64,000 nucleotides of DNA. It comes from Ananas comosus. Lineage: Eukaryota; Streptophyta; Magnoliopsida; Poales; Bromeliaceae. Below the pieces are notes generated by a model. That model saw only the letters and a list, made by a program, of their open reading frames with translations, was not told the origin of the DNA and searched no databases. Positions 32,100 through 44,540 of this stretch are shown here, piece after piece. The number at the start of each line of letters is the position of its first letter. Positions within the stretch are counted from its first letter, which is position 1. The stretch is taken from assembly GCF_001540865.1 (NCBI RefSeq), contig NC_033633.1:7905691-7969690 (forward strand), written 5' to 3'. The translations under genes were made by a program, and so were the position numbers.

Positions 32100-34398
32100 C
32101 AGAGAGAGACCGGTCGCATTGCACGGGAGCCCTGGCTACCCGCAGGGAAGAGCTACGGGAACCGGTCCCTGGTCGGGGAGACCGGTCCCCGCACACGAAA
32201 TCTGCCCAGTTTGAGCAGTTTAATAAGATGAAAGTTGAGGGGTTTAAATGCAGTTATGCATTATGTGGGCTATGTATGAGGGGTGTATGGGGCATTTCTC
32301 TCATTCCCTCACCCTCTCACACTCTTCTCTCTCTTTCTCTCTCTAGAAGACAAGAAGGAGAAGAAGAAGACAAGGAAAATAAAGGAAAAGAAGAAGAAGA
32401 AAGTGGAGAAGAAGAAGGAGTGAAGAAACTCCCTTTCCCTCATCTCTAGTTTGGAAAAGAAAAGCTTGCAAGGTAAGCTTTAAATCCTAATCATGGTAGA
32501 ACCCAAACTAGGGTTTAAATTAAGCCTAAGAATGATTTTTATAGAACCTTTAGAGTGATTGAAGCTTTCTTTTGCTTCCTTTTGAGATCAACACCATGAA
32601 ATGGTGTGCAGGGTGAAGCTTAGAGGAGAGCTTCATCCCCTCTCATGGTAGAATCCAAACTAGAGTTTGGTTGAACTAAAGATGATTTTTATTGAGTCTC
32701 TAGAGTAGAATGAATCTTATTTTGCTTCCCAGTGAGATCAAACCCTAGGTTTGATGTATGTTATGAGCTAGGGCACCCAAATTGGGGTTTTTGCTTGTGA
32801 GGGTTCTAAAGTGCAACTAACCCTCTAGAAACCTAATTGGGGGTATTTCCGACGCGTTGGTGCGCTCGGATTAACGTTACGAAAAGCCGATGTAAAGTTA
32901 TGGCCAAATAAACCTAAATCGGCTTCGTTAACTCGCAGGTAGCGATCCGGGTGTCTAAAAATCCCAAGAAAATCACCGGAGCACCTTTGAGAACCTACGA
33001 GGTGGGTGGTGCTATCCAAACTTGTTGGAATTCTCTCTATGCCTAATGTGTCATTTAATTGAGCATTTATGTATATTTTGTTGCATGCATTGTAGGGTAA
33101 AATGTGATGATAATTATGTAAATGTGGCATGATGTGAGTACACGTGCATTTCTAGTTGGTTGAGAACCTATAACACCCTATATATGCATGAGAGGTAATG
33201 TGAGAGCCTAATGAGATAAAAGAACAAAGTGACACAATGAGACATAGATCGAGTGGCATTCGAAAATGTAAAGTGACGTGACACTAGAGTTAGTGTGGGG
33301 CAAAGAATCCATGCGATGTAGAGAACAAATGATGATGGTTAAAGTTAATGCAAAGTATGGCATAGAGAATGAGTAAAGTTAAAGAACAATGATTGCTAGA
33401 GTTAGCAAAATAAAATGATGTAAAGAATACTAGAGTTAGTGTAAAGTCAATGATTGAACTATATATCCTTAGAGTTAAGGATCGATCATACTTGCTATGA
33501 GTTCCGTGCTCGAGGGCGGTTGCTCCCCCTCGGGCGATGCGCTCCGGAGTTTTGCATCACGAGTTGGAGTAAACCCGAGGACGGTCTTAGCGGGAGGCAG
33601 CTGAGGACCCGCGATGATGGACTTAATGTGAGAAAGTTAATGTGGCGAAACCCCCGGGTTAGCCGTGAGATTAAAGAACAAAGAACAAAGCTTAAAAAAT
33701 AAAGAGTAAATAACAAAGAACTTGCATACTTGCATGATTTACGTTGAGCATATTTTTTGCTTTATTGTTCAGGCATATTAGCATCATGATTATAGTTTGG
33801 TTACTATTTTTCTTATCCTTTTATTATGCCTGAGTTAGTCCTAATAGGAAAGTCGGTGAGATTGGAGTCGAACCCACTGGGAACTTTGTTGTAGTTCTCA
33901 CCCTACTATTCCACAGAGCGGGGACCAAGCGAGCCGGCGAGCGACCGCGGTAAAGGTATCGCACCCTAGACAGTGGACACCCGAGTCGGGCTTTACATTT
34001 TGTTAGTAGTATACCCTTCTATCATCTTTTGTATTTGATGATTTAAGATGATGATGTATAAAGCAAATGAGAAAAAGAATGTAATGTTTATTTTGAGCAA
34101 ATGTGATGTAAAAGAAATGATGTGAGCAATGTAAAGAATCATGAATATGAAGATTAAATGCAATGTATGTGATCAAAAGTTGAATCATGATATTTGAGTA
34201 GATGTTTAGTTCCTTTCTTTCACTCATGCCTATTGCTTACCCTCGTATAAGTCGTTTGTGTATATTTCCGCTAGTGCACTTGTTGTTTGAAAATGTACAG
34301 GTGATGAGCCTTGGGCAGACAGGGAAAACTCTATCCGTTCGGCGTCTGTTTGACGTGCTCGGGCCGGCCCAAATTAGTATCGGTCTCGGGGCGTGACA

Positions 34399-34722
34399 GA
34401 TATTGTGGTATTAGAGCCTAGAGTGAAAGAATAGGAATGGACCTAGAGACCCTTAGGATTGGAAGACCTTACGGATCTAGGAAACGTGAGTGACGTGGAA
34501 TCAAGTTAGCGAAAGCATGTGATTGGATTAAGTTGGAACGTCTCTAATGTGATTAGAGGCTAAGTTTAAATTTTATTTGTCCTCTACTTCTAGTGTTGTG
34601 TTGGGCGGCCGACGACATGACACTTGAGGCAAGGATGAATGTGCATGTTGCTTTCGCCGGATTGGGTATGGTCAAGTAATGTGTTCATGTAGCTAATGTG
34701 AGTTGCTTCTTTTCAGGAAGCA
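34399..34722 (+). other. Leader of element 3 with primer binding site
   Basis: TGGTATTAGAGCC at 34406-34418 is the primer site; one base differs from the tRNA-matching TGGTATCAGAGCC of element 2 (C to T). The rest of the leader shows nothing definite. Confidence 0.75.
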
Positions 34723-35928
34723 ATGGCACCTCGTGGTCGACCGCAGACAAGGTGGATGCCGGAGGAGCCGAGTGTGGAGCGCGAGCAATCCGGAGCGAGT
34801 GGCGATGGAGAGCTTAGGGAGCAGATGGTTGCGCTTATTGGCGTAGTGTGGCAACAAGCGGAGTCTGTTCAACGCCAAGGGGAGCAGATTCAGCGGCTCC
34901 AGGAGGCCTTGGAGCGTCAGCAAGCAGCGGCCCAGGCGGGTGTCGAGCATGTCGCGCCCCCTGTGGTAGTGCCGAGCGTGGATGAGGGAGCGGCGGCGGC
35001 AGCGGCTTTCCCAGTTACGGTAGTACCGGTCGAATCGAGAACCTCAAATCCCGATAGTGTGGCGGTAGAGGCGGAGGTGGAGCGCACGTTGGCGGCTCTC
35101 ATCCAGTTTAAGAAGTTCAACCCACCTGTCTTTGAAGGTGGTTTGGTGTAGCCAGCAGTTGTGGAGTCGTGGATCGACTCGATGGAGACGCTCTTCGAGG
35201 ATCTCAATACCTCGGAGAAGGATAAAGTATACTTTGCCACCTATTGTCTTGAGAAGGCGGCGATGGTGTGGTGGAAGCGAGTCAAGAGGGATCGACCTGC
35301 CGATCTTCCGCTTATGCTTTGGAAAGAGTTCAAGAGAGCAGTCTTCGCGAACTACTTCCCCGACACGGTGAAGCGGAGACTACAAGAGAAGTTCCGCAAG
35401 TTGCGACAGAGCGATCGATCGGTGGGGGAGTACGAGCAAGAATTCTCCCACATTATCGATTGCGTTCCCGACGTTGTTAGAGATGATCGGGATCGGGCTG
35501 ATTGGTTCTTTGATAGAGCATTGTGGGCGGAGCACGGTAGCGCCCACGTACGTGAAGAACGGGAGGCCATGGCCGAAAGCAAGGACAATGGCAAGAAGCG
35601 AACGGCGGGTGGTGCCGGGGGCCGGCCAAATGCTAAGAAACCCCTTCGGTATCCCCGACAGCAGTCGAGGAACTGGAAACCACCTCGGTGCGTCATTTGT
35701 GGCGGAGAGCACCGAGTGTCGACTTGCTCGCAGCGAGACGGCAAATGTTTCAAGTGCGGCCAACCGGGACATCTTATCCGGGAGTGCCCAAGCTGGACGT
35801 CGTCTGCGCCGACGGCGGCATCAGCACCGTCTACCACGAGACAGCTTGCGGGGTTACCACCAGCGATGTCGGCTGGGCGCGCGTCATCACCGCGTCAGCC
35901 GGAGGGATCGAGAGCGCCTAGCAGCTGA
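34723..35928 (+). pseudogene. Element 3 Gag with two zinc knuckles
   Basis: ATG at 34723 starts MAPRGRPQTRWMPEEPSVE, followed by a coiled-coil-like region (GEQIQRLQEALERQQ) and an Ala/Val-rich linker. A TAG at 35149-35151 interrupts before PAVVESWIDSMETLFEDL. The gag core follows with AAMVWWKRVKR, WKEFKRAVFANYFP and VGEYEQEFSHII. Two zinc knuckles come next: CVICGGEHRVSTC and CFKCGQPGHLIREC. A TGA at 35926-35928 replaces the Arg seen in element 1 (RAPSGRVFA). Gag is about 400 codons, the family norm. Confidence 0.9.
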
Positions 35929-36016
35929 GTCTTTGCCGCTCAGGTGGAGGAGCAGCAACCTGCAGCACCCGACGACGTCGTGGCAGGTATAATTACGATT
36001 AACTAGAGCTAGAACA

Positions 36017-37234
36017 TTGTTCGATACTGGTGCATCACGTTCATTTGTAGCTGCATCATTTGCAAAGACGCATGGCATAGAAATGACGCATAATGAGGAC
36101 TATTGGTGGGTAAATGGTCCCGAGCACTCGTTTCATGTTTATGATGAGTGCTTAGAGGTTCTGGTGCAGATCGACGACTGGATTATGCCGATAGATCTGC
36201 TGGTGCTAGATCAGATGTGGGGATTCGATGTTATCTTGGGGACCAACTGGCTCTCCAAGTACTATGCGGTCATAGATTGTGAAAGCAAGGTGATCACTTT
36301 TCGTGAGCCTAATCAAGAAGAATTGGTGTACCAAGCGTGCAAAAGTAGGCGCTTCGCGGTGACCATATCGTCTGTAAGGGCCAAAAGAATGATCAAAGGA
36401 GGGTGTAAGGCCTATTTGGCAACAATTGTAGATGCTCGATGGGAGTACCCTGAGTTGGGGAATATTCGAGTAGTGTGTGAGTACCCGGATGTGTTTCCGA
36501 CGGAGTTACCGGGATTGCCACCGGACCAGAAAGTTGAGTTCGTCATTGACTTGATTCCCGGGGCGGAACTAGTTTCGAAGGCTCCGTATAGAATGGCACC
36601 GGTGGAGCTAAAGGAGTTGAAAGGCCAGTTGCAAGACTTGCTCGATAAAGGCTTTGTGAGGCCGAGCATGTCACCGTGGGGAGCTCCGGTGCTATTTGTG
36701 AAGAAAAAGGATGGCACACTTCGACTTTGCGTAGATTATCGCGAGTTGAATAAAGTTACGATTAAGAACAAGTACCCGTTGCCGAGAATTGATGATTTAT
36801 TCGATCAGTTGCAAGGGTCCAAGGTGTATTCGAAGATTGATCTCCAATCGGGGTATTATCAATTAAAGATTAGGCCGAAGGATGTGCACAAAACGGTGTA
36901 CCGTACGCGGTGTGGCCATTATGAGTTCACAGTAATGCCGTTTGGGTTTACTAATGCCCCGGCAGTGTTTATGGACTTGATGAACCGAGTCTTCAGGCCG
37001 TTGTTGGATCGATGCGTCGTGGTGTTTATAGACGGCATATTAGTTTACTCGAAGAGTGAAGAGGAGCACGAAGAGCATCTGAGAGCCGTGTTGCAGACAC
37101 TCAGGCAAGAGAAGCTCTATGCAAAGTTGTAGAAATGTGACTTTTGGCTAAAGGAGGTCACATTCTTGGGCCATGTGGTGTCGGGCGACGGAGTGTCGGT
37201 AGACCCGAAGAAGGTAGAGGCAATAAAGGATTAG
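36017..37234 (+). pseudogene. Element 3 protease and reverse transcriptase
   Basis: A frameshift near 35998 separates it from gag. It starts at the protease site [11 protein letters not shown] and passes [20 protein letters not shown] into reverse transcriptase: [40 protein letters not shown], and [14 protein letters not shown]. The catalytic motif is FIDG instead of FIDD, so polymerase activity should be lost even without the stops. A TAG at 37130-37132 (AKL*KC) and another at 37232-37234 (KD*PRP, Trp in elements 1 and 2) follow in the same frame. Confidence 0.9.
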
Positions 37235-38377
37235 CCTCGCCCGACGAATGTAGCGGAGGTCCGCAGTTTTCTTGGACTTGCGGGCTACTACCGGCGATTC
37301 GTGGAGGGGTTCGCCAAAATAACCACTCCACTAACGCGCCTCACGCATAAAGGTATAAAGTATGTCTGGAGCGACGATTGCGATCGGAGCTTCGAAGAGT
37401 TGAAGAGCAGATTGACGTCGACCCCGGTGCTTGCCTTGCCAACTCCGGGGGAGACTTTTGTAGTGTACAGTGATGCCTCGTACGTTGGTCTCGGGTGTGT
37501 ACTAATGCAAAATGGGTGGGTCATTGCTCATGCCTCGCGCCAATTAAAGAGTTATGAGAAGAACTACCCGATTCACAACCTTGAGTTAGCCACGGTGATC
37601 TTCGCGCTAAAGCTTTGGAGGCATTACTTGTATGGTGAGCATTGTGAGGTCTACACAGATCATAAAAGTCTAAAGTACTTGTTCACCCAGAAGGAATTGA
37701 ACATGCGACAGCGGCGGTGGTTGGAGTTGTTGAAGGATTACGATGTCCCTATACTATACCACCCCGGGAAAGCCAATGTCGTGGCCGATGCTTTAAGTAG
37801 AAAATCGGCGGAGAGCTTAGCGATGGCAATTACGCTTCAGCCGCTATTGCAAAAGGAAATGCGACGACTTGGGTTGGAAGTGGTAGCGCCGGGAATGGCG
37901 GCTACACTTGCCGAATTAGTTGTGCAACCGATCCTATTGGAAAGGATCAAGGAACTACAAGCCTCGGATCCTTATCTTCAAAAGATACGAGGTGAAGTTG
38001 AAAATGGCAATGCCGAAGAGTTTGGCATTGGAGTCGATGGCGCACTTCGATTTCGAAGTTGTTGGTGCGTGTCCAAAGATAGTGATATTCGGATGGCGAT
38101 CATGCAAGAAGCGCATCAATCTCCCTATAGTATACACCCCGGCGGCACTAAAATGTACAAGGACTTAAAAGAGCATTATTGGTGGTCGAGTATGAAAAGA
38201 GACATTGGGGAGTTCGTGGCGCAATGTCTAACGTGCCAACAAGTAAAAGCAGAGCGCCGATTTTCGGCGGGAAAGCTACGGAGTCTATCAATACCCGTTT
38301 GGAAATGGAAAGATATAGCGATGACTTCATTACCGGTTTGCCTCGATCACAAGGCGGACATGATGCGATATGGGTGA
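37235..38377 (+). pseudogene. Element 3 reverse transcriptase end, RNase H and integrase zinc finger
   Basis: The frame continues with [20 protein letters not shown], then RNase [36 protein letters not shown] and [11 protein letters not shown]. The integrase zinc finger is complete: [14 protein letters not shown], and [13 protein letters not shown] one-base deletion near 38322 ends the frame shortly after VWKWKDIAM. Confidence 0.9.
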
Positions 38378-39368
38378 TAGTGGATCGATTGACAAAGTCG
38401 GCACACTTCTTGCCGATACATACTATGTGGTCGGGAGACAAGCTAGCTCAGGTTTATCTCGACGAGGTTGTGAGACTTCATGGGGTTCCGGTATCAATTG
38501 TATTGGATCGAGACCCAGGTTCACATCCCACTTTTGGAAGAGCTTGCAAGATGCGCTAGGCACACGGCTCGACTTTAGCACAGCGTTTCATCCTCAGAGT
38601 GATGGACAGTCGGAGAGGACGATACAGATCCTTGAGGATTTACTTCGAGCATGTGTACTAGATTATAAAGGAGGATGGCATGATTTCTTGCCGATGGCGG
38701 AGTTCGCATATAATAACAGTTATCAAGAAAGCATAGCGATGGCGCCATTTGAGGCACTATATGGTCGGAGGTGTCGTTCTCCTATTCATTGGAGCGACGT
38801 GGGCGAGAGAACAGCTCTTGGCCCGGATGTAGTGCGGGAGGCGGAGCAGAAAGTTCGCCTTACCCGTCAACGGTTAGCGACGACGCAATCTCGGCAAAAG
38901 AGTTATGCCAACGAGCGAAGAAAGGACTTGGAGTTCGCGGTTGGAGACCGCGTATTTTTGAGGGTATCGCCAATGCAAGGAGTAAGGCAGTTTGGGGTCC
39001 GCGGGAAGCTAAGGCCCCGTTATGTCGGCCTATTCGAGATATTGGAGAGTGTGGGTGCGGTAGCGTACAAGCTCGCACCACCACCGAGACTCGCGGGAGT
39101 TCACAATGTTTTTCATGTGTCAAATCTCCGAAAGTATATTCGTAACTCGACACATGTGTTAGAGTACGAGCCCGTGGAGTTACGTGAGGATATGTCTTAC
39201 GAGGAGTACCTGGTGTGCATTCTCGATCGAGAAGAAAGAAAGTTGCGGAGTCGCAAAATTCCTTATGTAAAGGTCCAATGGAGCAACCATGCGGTGCGAG
39301 AAGCCACTTAGGAGCTCGAGAAGACCATGCGGAGAGAGTATCCGCATTTATTCGAGTCGACAAGTTAA
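38320..39368 (+). pseudogene. Element 3 integrase core and chromodomain
   Basis: After the frameshift near 38322 the integrase reads [16 protein letters not shown] and VDRLTKSAHFLPIHT. A second frameshift near 38515 lies in the second catalytic block (LDRDP / RPRFTSHFWK). The third frame carries SERTIQILEDLLRAC, the GPF-like motif KLRPRYVGLFEIL (Pro to Leu) and the chromodomain REERKLRSRKIPYVKVQW. A TAG at 39309-39311 replaces the Trp in ATWELE. The natural stop is TAA at 39366-39368. Confidence 0.88.
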
Positions 39369-39398
39369 AGTATGCGTAATTTCACGGACGAAATTATT

Positions 39399-39413
39399 TT
39401 AAGGGGTGGAGAA
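39399..39413 (+). promoter_or_regulatory. Polypurine tract of element 3
   Basis: TTAAGGGGTGGAGAA lies immediately before the 3' LTR start TGTAATATACC. It matches the position and form of the tracts in elements 1 and 2. Confidence 0.8.
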
Positions 39414-41968
39414 TGTAATATACCGAAAATTCAGAAAATAAATGTCGAACTTTAGTCAAATTGACCAAAGTGCGAGGATGGTACACTTCGAAAAGTCCGA
39501 AGGTGTTAAAATGATCAAAAGTGCATTATGGAAGGTTTTCGAGAGCTAGAGGATCAGAAATCTGCATTCTGCAGGTTTTGTGCTCTCGGGGACTAGTCCC
39601 GGAAGGAGAGACCGGTCCCCGTACGCGTGAAAGTTGAGGAAAAGGAAAATCGGCTAAGTCCCTGAGATCAGGCTCTCGGGAACCGGTCCCTGCTAGAGAG
39701 ACCGGTCCCCCAGAGACCGATCCCCCAGAGAGAGACCAGTCACATTGCGTGGGAGCCTTCGCTGCCCGCAGGGAAGAGCTACGGGAACCGGTCCCTGGTC
39801 GGGGAGACCAGTCCCCGCACACGAAATCTGCCCAGTTTGAGCAGTTTAATAAGATGAAAGTTGAGGGGTTTAAATGCAATTATGCATTATGTGGGCTATG
39901 CATGAGTGGTGTATGGGGTATTTCTCTCATTCCCTCACCCTCTCACACTCTTCTCTCTCTTTCTCTCTCTAGAAGACAAAAAGGAGAAGAAGAAGACAAG
40001 GAAAAGAGAGGAAAAGACGAAGAAGAAAGTGGAGAAGAAGGAGTGAAGAAACTCCCTCATCTCTAGCTTGGAAAAGGAAAGTTTGCAAGGTAAGCTTTAA
40101 ACCCTAATCATGGTAGAACCCAAACTAGGGTTTAAATTAAGTCTAAGAATGGTTTTTATAGAACCTTTAGAGTGATTGAAGCTTTCTTTTGCTTTCTTTT
40201 GAGATCAACACCATGAAATGGTGTGGAGGGTGAAGCTTAGAGGAGAGCTTCATCCCCTCTTATGGTAGAATCCAAACTAGGGTTTGGATTGAACTAAGGA
40301 TGATTGGAGTCTCTTGAGTAGAATGGAGCTTCTTTTGCTTCCCAATGAGATCAAACCCTAGGTTTGATGTATATTATGAGCTAGGGCACCCAAATTGGGG
40401 CTTTTGCTTGTGAGGGTTCTAAAGTGCAACTGACCCTCTAGAAACCAAATTGGGGGTATTTCCGATGCGTTGGTGCGCTCGGATTAACGTTACGAAAAGC
40501 CGATGTAAAGTTATGGCCAAATAAGCCTAATTCGGCTTCGTTAACTCGCAGGTAGCGATCCGGGTGTCTAAAAATTCTAAGAAAATCACCGGAGCACCTT
40601 TGAGATCCTACGAGGTGGGTGGTGCTATCCAAACTTGTTGGAATTCCCTCTATGCCTAATGTGTCATTTAATTGAGCATTTATGTATATTTTGTTGCATG
40701 CATTGTAGGGTAAAATGTGATGATAATTATGTAAATGTGGCATGATGTGAGTACACGTGCATTTCTAGTTGGTTGAGAACCTATAACACCCTATATATGC
40801 ATGAGAGGTAATGTGAGAGCCTAATGAGATAAAAGAACAAAGTGACACAATGAGACATAGATCGAGTGGCATTCGAAAATGTAAAGTGACGTGACACTAG
40901 AGTTAGTGTGGGGCAAAGAATCCATGCGATGTAGAGAACAAATGATGATGGTTAAAGTTAATGCAAAGTATGGCATAGAGAATGAGTAAAGTTAAAGAAC
41001 AATGATTGCTAGAGTTAGCAAAATAAAATGATGTAAAGAATACTAGAGTTAGTGTAAAGTCAATGATTGAACTATATATCCTTAGAGTTAAGGATCGATC
41101 ATACTTGCTATGAGTTCCGTGCTCGAGGGCGGTCGCTCCCCCTCGGGCGATGTGCTCCGAAGTTTTGCATCACGGCTTGGAGTAAACCCGAGGACGGTCT
41201 TAGCGGGAGGCAGCTGAGGGCCCGCGATGATGGACTTAATGTGAGTAAGTTAATGTGGCGAAACCCCCGGGTTAGCCGTGAGATTAAAGAACAAAGAACA
41301 AAGCTTAAAAAACAAAGAGTAAATAACAAAGAACTTGCATACTTGCATGATTTATGTTGAGCATATTTTTTGCTTTATTGTTCAGGCATATTAGCATCAT
41401 GATTAGTAGCATATTTGGAAAGTCAGTGAGATTGGAGCCGAACCCACTGGGAACTTTGCTGTAGTTCTCACCCCACTATTCCACAGAGCCGGGGCCCAGC
41501 GAGCCGGCGAGCGACCGTGGTAAAGGTATCGCACCCTAGACAGTGGCCACCCGAGTCGGGCTTTACATTTTGTTAGTAGTATACCCTTCTATCATCTTTT
41601 GTATTTGATGATTTAAGATGATGATGTATAAAGCAAATGAGAAAAAGAATGTAATGTTTATTTTGAGCAAATGTGATGTAAAAGAAATGATGCGAGCAAT
41701 GTAAAGAATCATGAATATGAAGATTAAACGCAATGTATGTGATCAAAAGTTGAATCATGATATTTGAGTAGATGTTTAGTTCCTTTCTTTCAGTCATGCC
41801 TATTGCTTACCCTCGTGTAAGCCGTTTGTATATGTTTCCGCTAGTGCACTTCTTATTTGAAAATGTACAGGTGATGAGCCTTGGGCGGACAGGAGAAACT
41901 CTGTCAATTCGTCGTCTGTTTGACGTGCTCGGGCTGGCCCAAATTGGTATCGGTCCCGGGGCGTGACA
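39414..41968 (+). repeat. 3' LTR of element 3
   Basis: A 2555-bp LTR from TGTAATATACC to GGGGCGTGACA. It gives the undisturbed form of the family C LTR: GACCGGTC-type motifs at about 39595-39810, a GA-rich leader-like stretch near 39975-40050, and short AT-rich repeats at 40750-41100. Compared with the 5' LTR it lacks about 45 bases near 41410. No gene is present. Confidence 0.94.
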
Positions 41969-43005
41969 TCGTCCCCTGCACTCGACACTTCTCGGACGGC
42001 CCCCGTGGTGGCACCTCGGGAGGAGGACGTTGCGGCACCACCAGCCCCGGTGCCTTTGACGGGGACAGTTTTTCCCGTGATGGTTGAGGGGACCGAGCGG
42101 GATCGACTCATGGATCGCCTCAACAAGTTCAAGAGGTGCAACTCGCGAATTTTTGACGGAGAGAAAGTGGACCACTGGATAGTAGAGAAGTGGCTCATGC
42201 ATATGGAGAAGTTATTCCACGACACCTTCGTGGCGGAGAGGGACAGAGTTTGCCTCGCCACACATTATCTTGACGGCGAGGCCTACCGTTGGTGGCTGGA
42301 TATTCGAGACAACCCGAACACGGATTTGTCGGCGATATCGTGGAAGAGATTTAAGGAGCTTCTGATGGCTAAGTACTTCCCAGAGAGCGTCAAGAGAAAG
42401 ATAGAGCAGGACTTGCGCAGCTTGCGCCAAGAGGAGCGGTCGGTGGCCGAGTACAAGAGGGAGTTCTCTCAGCTTATGCATTGCGTGCCTTTTGTCATGC
42501 GGGACGACGAGAACAAGGCTCGCATTTTTTAGCGTAGATTGCGGCCCTCGATCTTTCGGTTGGTGCAGTCCTCCAACCTTTAGACCTATCATGATGTGGT
42601 TAACTGCGCGCTCATCGTGGAGAGCAGCGCGGCGGGGTTGCAAGAGCGCCGCGAGGGCATGGACAAGGGGAAGGGCAAGAGACCTGCGGCTGAGGGTGCG
42701 AGTCAGACGCACTCACGGAGGCCGCCGAGGTACCCCTGGAGCCGTAGCCAGTCGCGAGGACATGGCTCGTCTACTCAGCAAGGAGGACCTGATCGTCGCC
42801 AAGCTCCGCGCTGCGTGATCTGCGGTGATCCTCATTTCCCACGGCAGTGTTCACGCAGTCGGGGCCGGTGCTACTTGTGCGGCCAGGAGGGCCACTTCCA
42901 GTCGGATTGCCCGAGGGGCCTAGCGCAAGCGCCATCACCGGCATCAGCACCAGCTTTACCGGGTCCTAGCCAGGGGACGCCTTCTGCTCACTACGATGCC
43001 GGGCG
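41969..43005 (+). pseudogene. Element 2 Gag, core and zinc knuckles
   Basis: Continuation of gag after the element 3 insertion. The core has RLMDRLNKFKRCNSRIFDG, YRWWLDIRDN, WKRFKELLMAKYFPESVK and VAEYKREFSQLM. TAG codons at 42530-42532 (ARIF*) and 42581-42583 (SNL*TYHD) lie in the same frame. Zinc knuckles follow: [13 protein letters not shown] and [14 protein letters not shown]. The sequence is more diverged from element 1 than element 3 is. Confidence 0.9.
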
Positions 43006-44532
43006 GCCACCTATTCAGCGGCAGACGGAGGGGTCACGACAGGCCCCGAGAGGGCGCATGTACGCGGCCCAGACTGAGGAGGCGGCAACGGCCGAGAATG
43101 TGGTTGTAGGTATCATTTTATTAAACGCCATTCGAGTTCGTGCATTATTTGATACTGATGCATCGCATTCATTCATTGATCGGCTGTTTGCCAAGTTGCA
43201 TGGCATCCCCTTTGTTTTCTTGTTGCATCCACGACGTGTCGTCGTCCCCGACCACTCCTTGGACATAAGAGAGTTTTGCCCCAGTTGCCCTGTTCGGGTA
43301 GGAGTTTGGATTATGCCTGTGGATTTGCTAGTTTTGCATAAACTTGGAGAGTTTGATGTTGTCTTAGGCATGAATTGGTTGACCAAGTACTTCGCCACTA
43401 TCGATTGCAAGAATCGAACGGTGACTTTTAGAGAGCCAGGGCAGGCGGAGGTAGTATACCGTGGATGCCAGAGCTTGCTGTTTGCAATGACGATTAGCTC
43501 CTCTCGAGCTAGACAGTTGATTAGCAGAGGATGTGTAGCCTACTTGGCTAGTGTGGTGTTGAGGGATGACGTCGACGCTCCTAGGATTGAGGATATCCCC
43601 GTAGTGCGGGAGTTTGGAGATGTGTTTCCAGCGGAGCTTCCAGGAATGCCACTTGATAGGGAGATTGAGTTTGTGGTAGATCTCGTCCCCGGGACTACTC
43701 CAATCTCAAAAGCGCCCTATAGGATGGCACCAGCTGAGTTGAAAGAGCTGAAGGCACAGTTGCAAGATCTTCTGGACAAGGGTTTTGTGCGACCGAGTGT
43801 GTCACCTTGGGGAGCACCGGTCCTATTTGTCAAGAAGAAGGACGGATCACTTCGCTTGAGCGTGGACTATCGTGAACTTAATAAAGTCACGATCAAGAAC
43901 AAGTATCCGTTGCCGAGGATCGATGATCTTTTTTATCAGCTTCAAGGATCTAGTGTGTACTCTAAGATCGACTTGCAGTCGGGATACCACCAGTTGAACA
44001 TCAAGCCTGAGGATATGTCGAAGACGGCTTTTAGAACACGGTATGGACATTATGATTTACAGTCATGCCGTTTGGGCTTACTAATATCCCGGAAGCATTT
44101 ATGGATCTAATGAATCGTGTTTTCAAGCCTTATTTAGACAGGTTCGTCGTGGTGTTCATCGACGATATTTTGGTCTATTCCCGAAGTGATGTGGATCACG
44201 AGGAACACTTGAGACTTGTACTTCAAGTGCTTCGGGAAAGGAAGCTCTATGCCAAATTGAAAAAGTGTGAGTTTTGGCTTAGAGAGGTGGCGTTTTTGGG
44301 CCATTTGATTTTCGGATCGGGTATAGCTGTAGATCCGAGGAAAATTAAAGCTATCAAGGATTGGCCCAGGCCGACAAGTGTTACCGAGATACAGAGCTTT
44401 ATTGGTTTGGCCGGCTACTACCGACGGTTTGTTAAGGGATTTGCTAAGTTATCTACTCCCCTCCGAGGCTCACGCATAAAGGCACCAAGTTCATTTGGAA
44501 TGATGCGTACGAAAGGAGCTTTCAAGAGCTAA
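43006..44532 (+). pseudogene. Element 2 protease and reverse transcriptase
   Basis: The protease motif is [13 protein letters not shown]: the Gly of DTG is Asp, which should abolish activity. [20 protein letters not shown] follows, then reverse transcriptase: [20 protein letters not shown] and [16 protein letters not shown] one-base deletion near 44055 shifts the frame within the block before MPFGLTN; from 44065 the new frame carries [12 protein letters not shown] (catalytic motif intact) and [16 protein letters not shown] further frameshift near 44465 ([10 protein letters not shown]) leads to RNase H. Confidence 0.9.
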
Positions 44533-44540
44533 AGCAGAGA

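Larger units (their letters stand above)
29284..34398 (+). repeat. 5' LTR of element 3, split by a solo LTR
   Basis: It runs from TGTAATATACCGAAAATTC to GGGGCGTGACA. Without the nested LTR and CAGAG copy it is about 2.6 kb, against 2555 bp for the 3' LTR. U3 holds GACCGGTC-type motifs at 29458-29577, continued at 32108-32190 after the insertion. The part 32460-34390 has AATGTAAAG-type short repeats (for example TAGAGTTAGTGTAAAG) and no gene. Confidence 0.93.
29284..41968 (+). mobile_element. Element 3: Ty3/gypsy chromovirus, + strand, in gag of element 2
   Basis: Its LTRs are 29284-34398 (with a 2.5-kb solo LTR inside) and 39414-41968. The duplication TCGTC flanks it (29279-29283, 41969-41973), and removing it restores the gag frame of element 2. 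Between the LTRs lie primer site, gag, protease, reverse transcriptase, RNase H, integrase with chromodomain and polypurine tract. It carries five stop codons, three frameshifts and a changed catalytic Asp in reverse transcriptase, so it is defective. The LTRs are still nearly identical to the eye apart from short indels. Confidence 0.95.
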
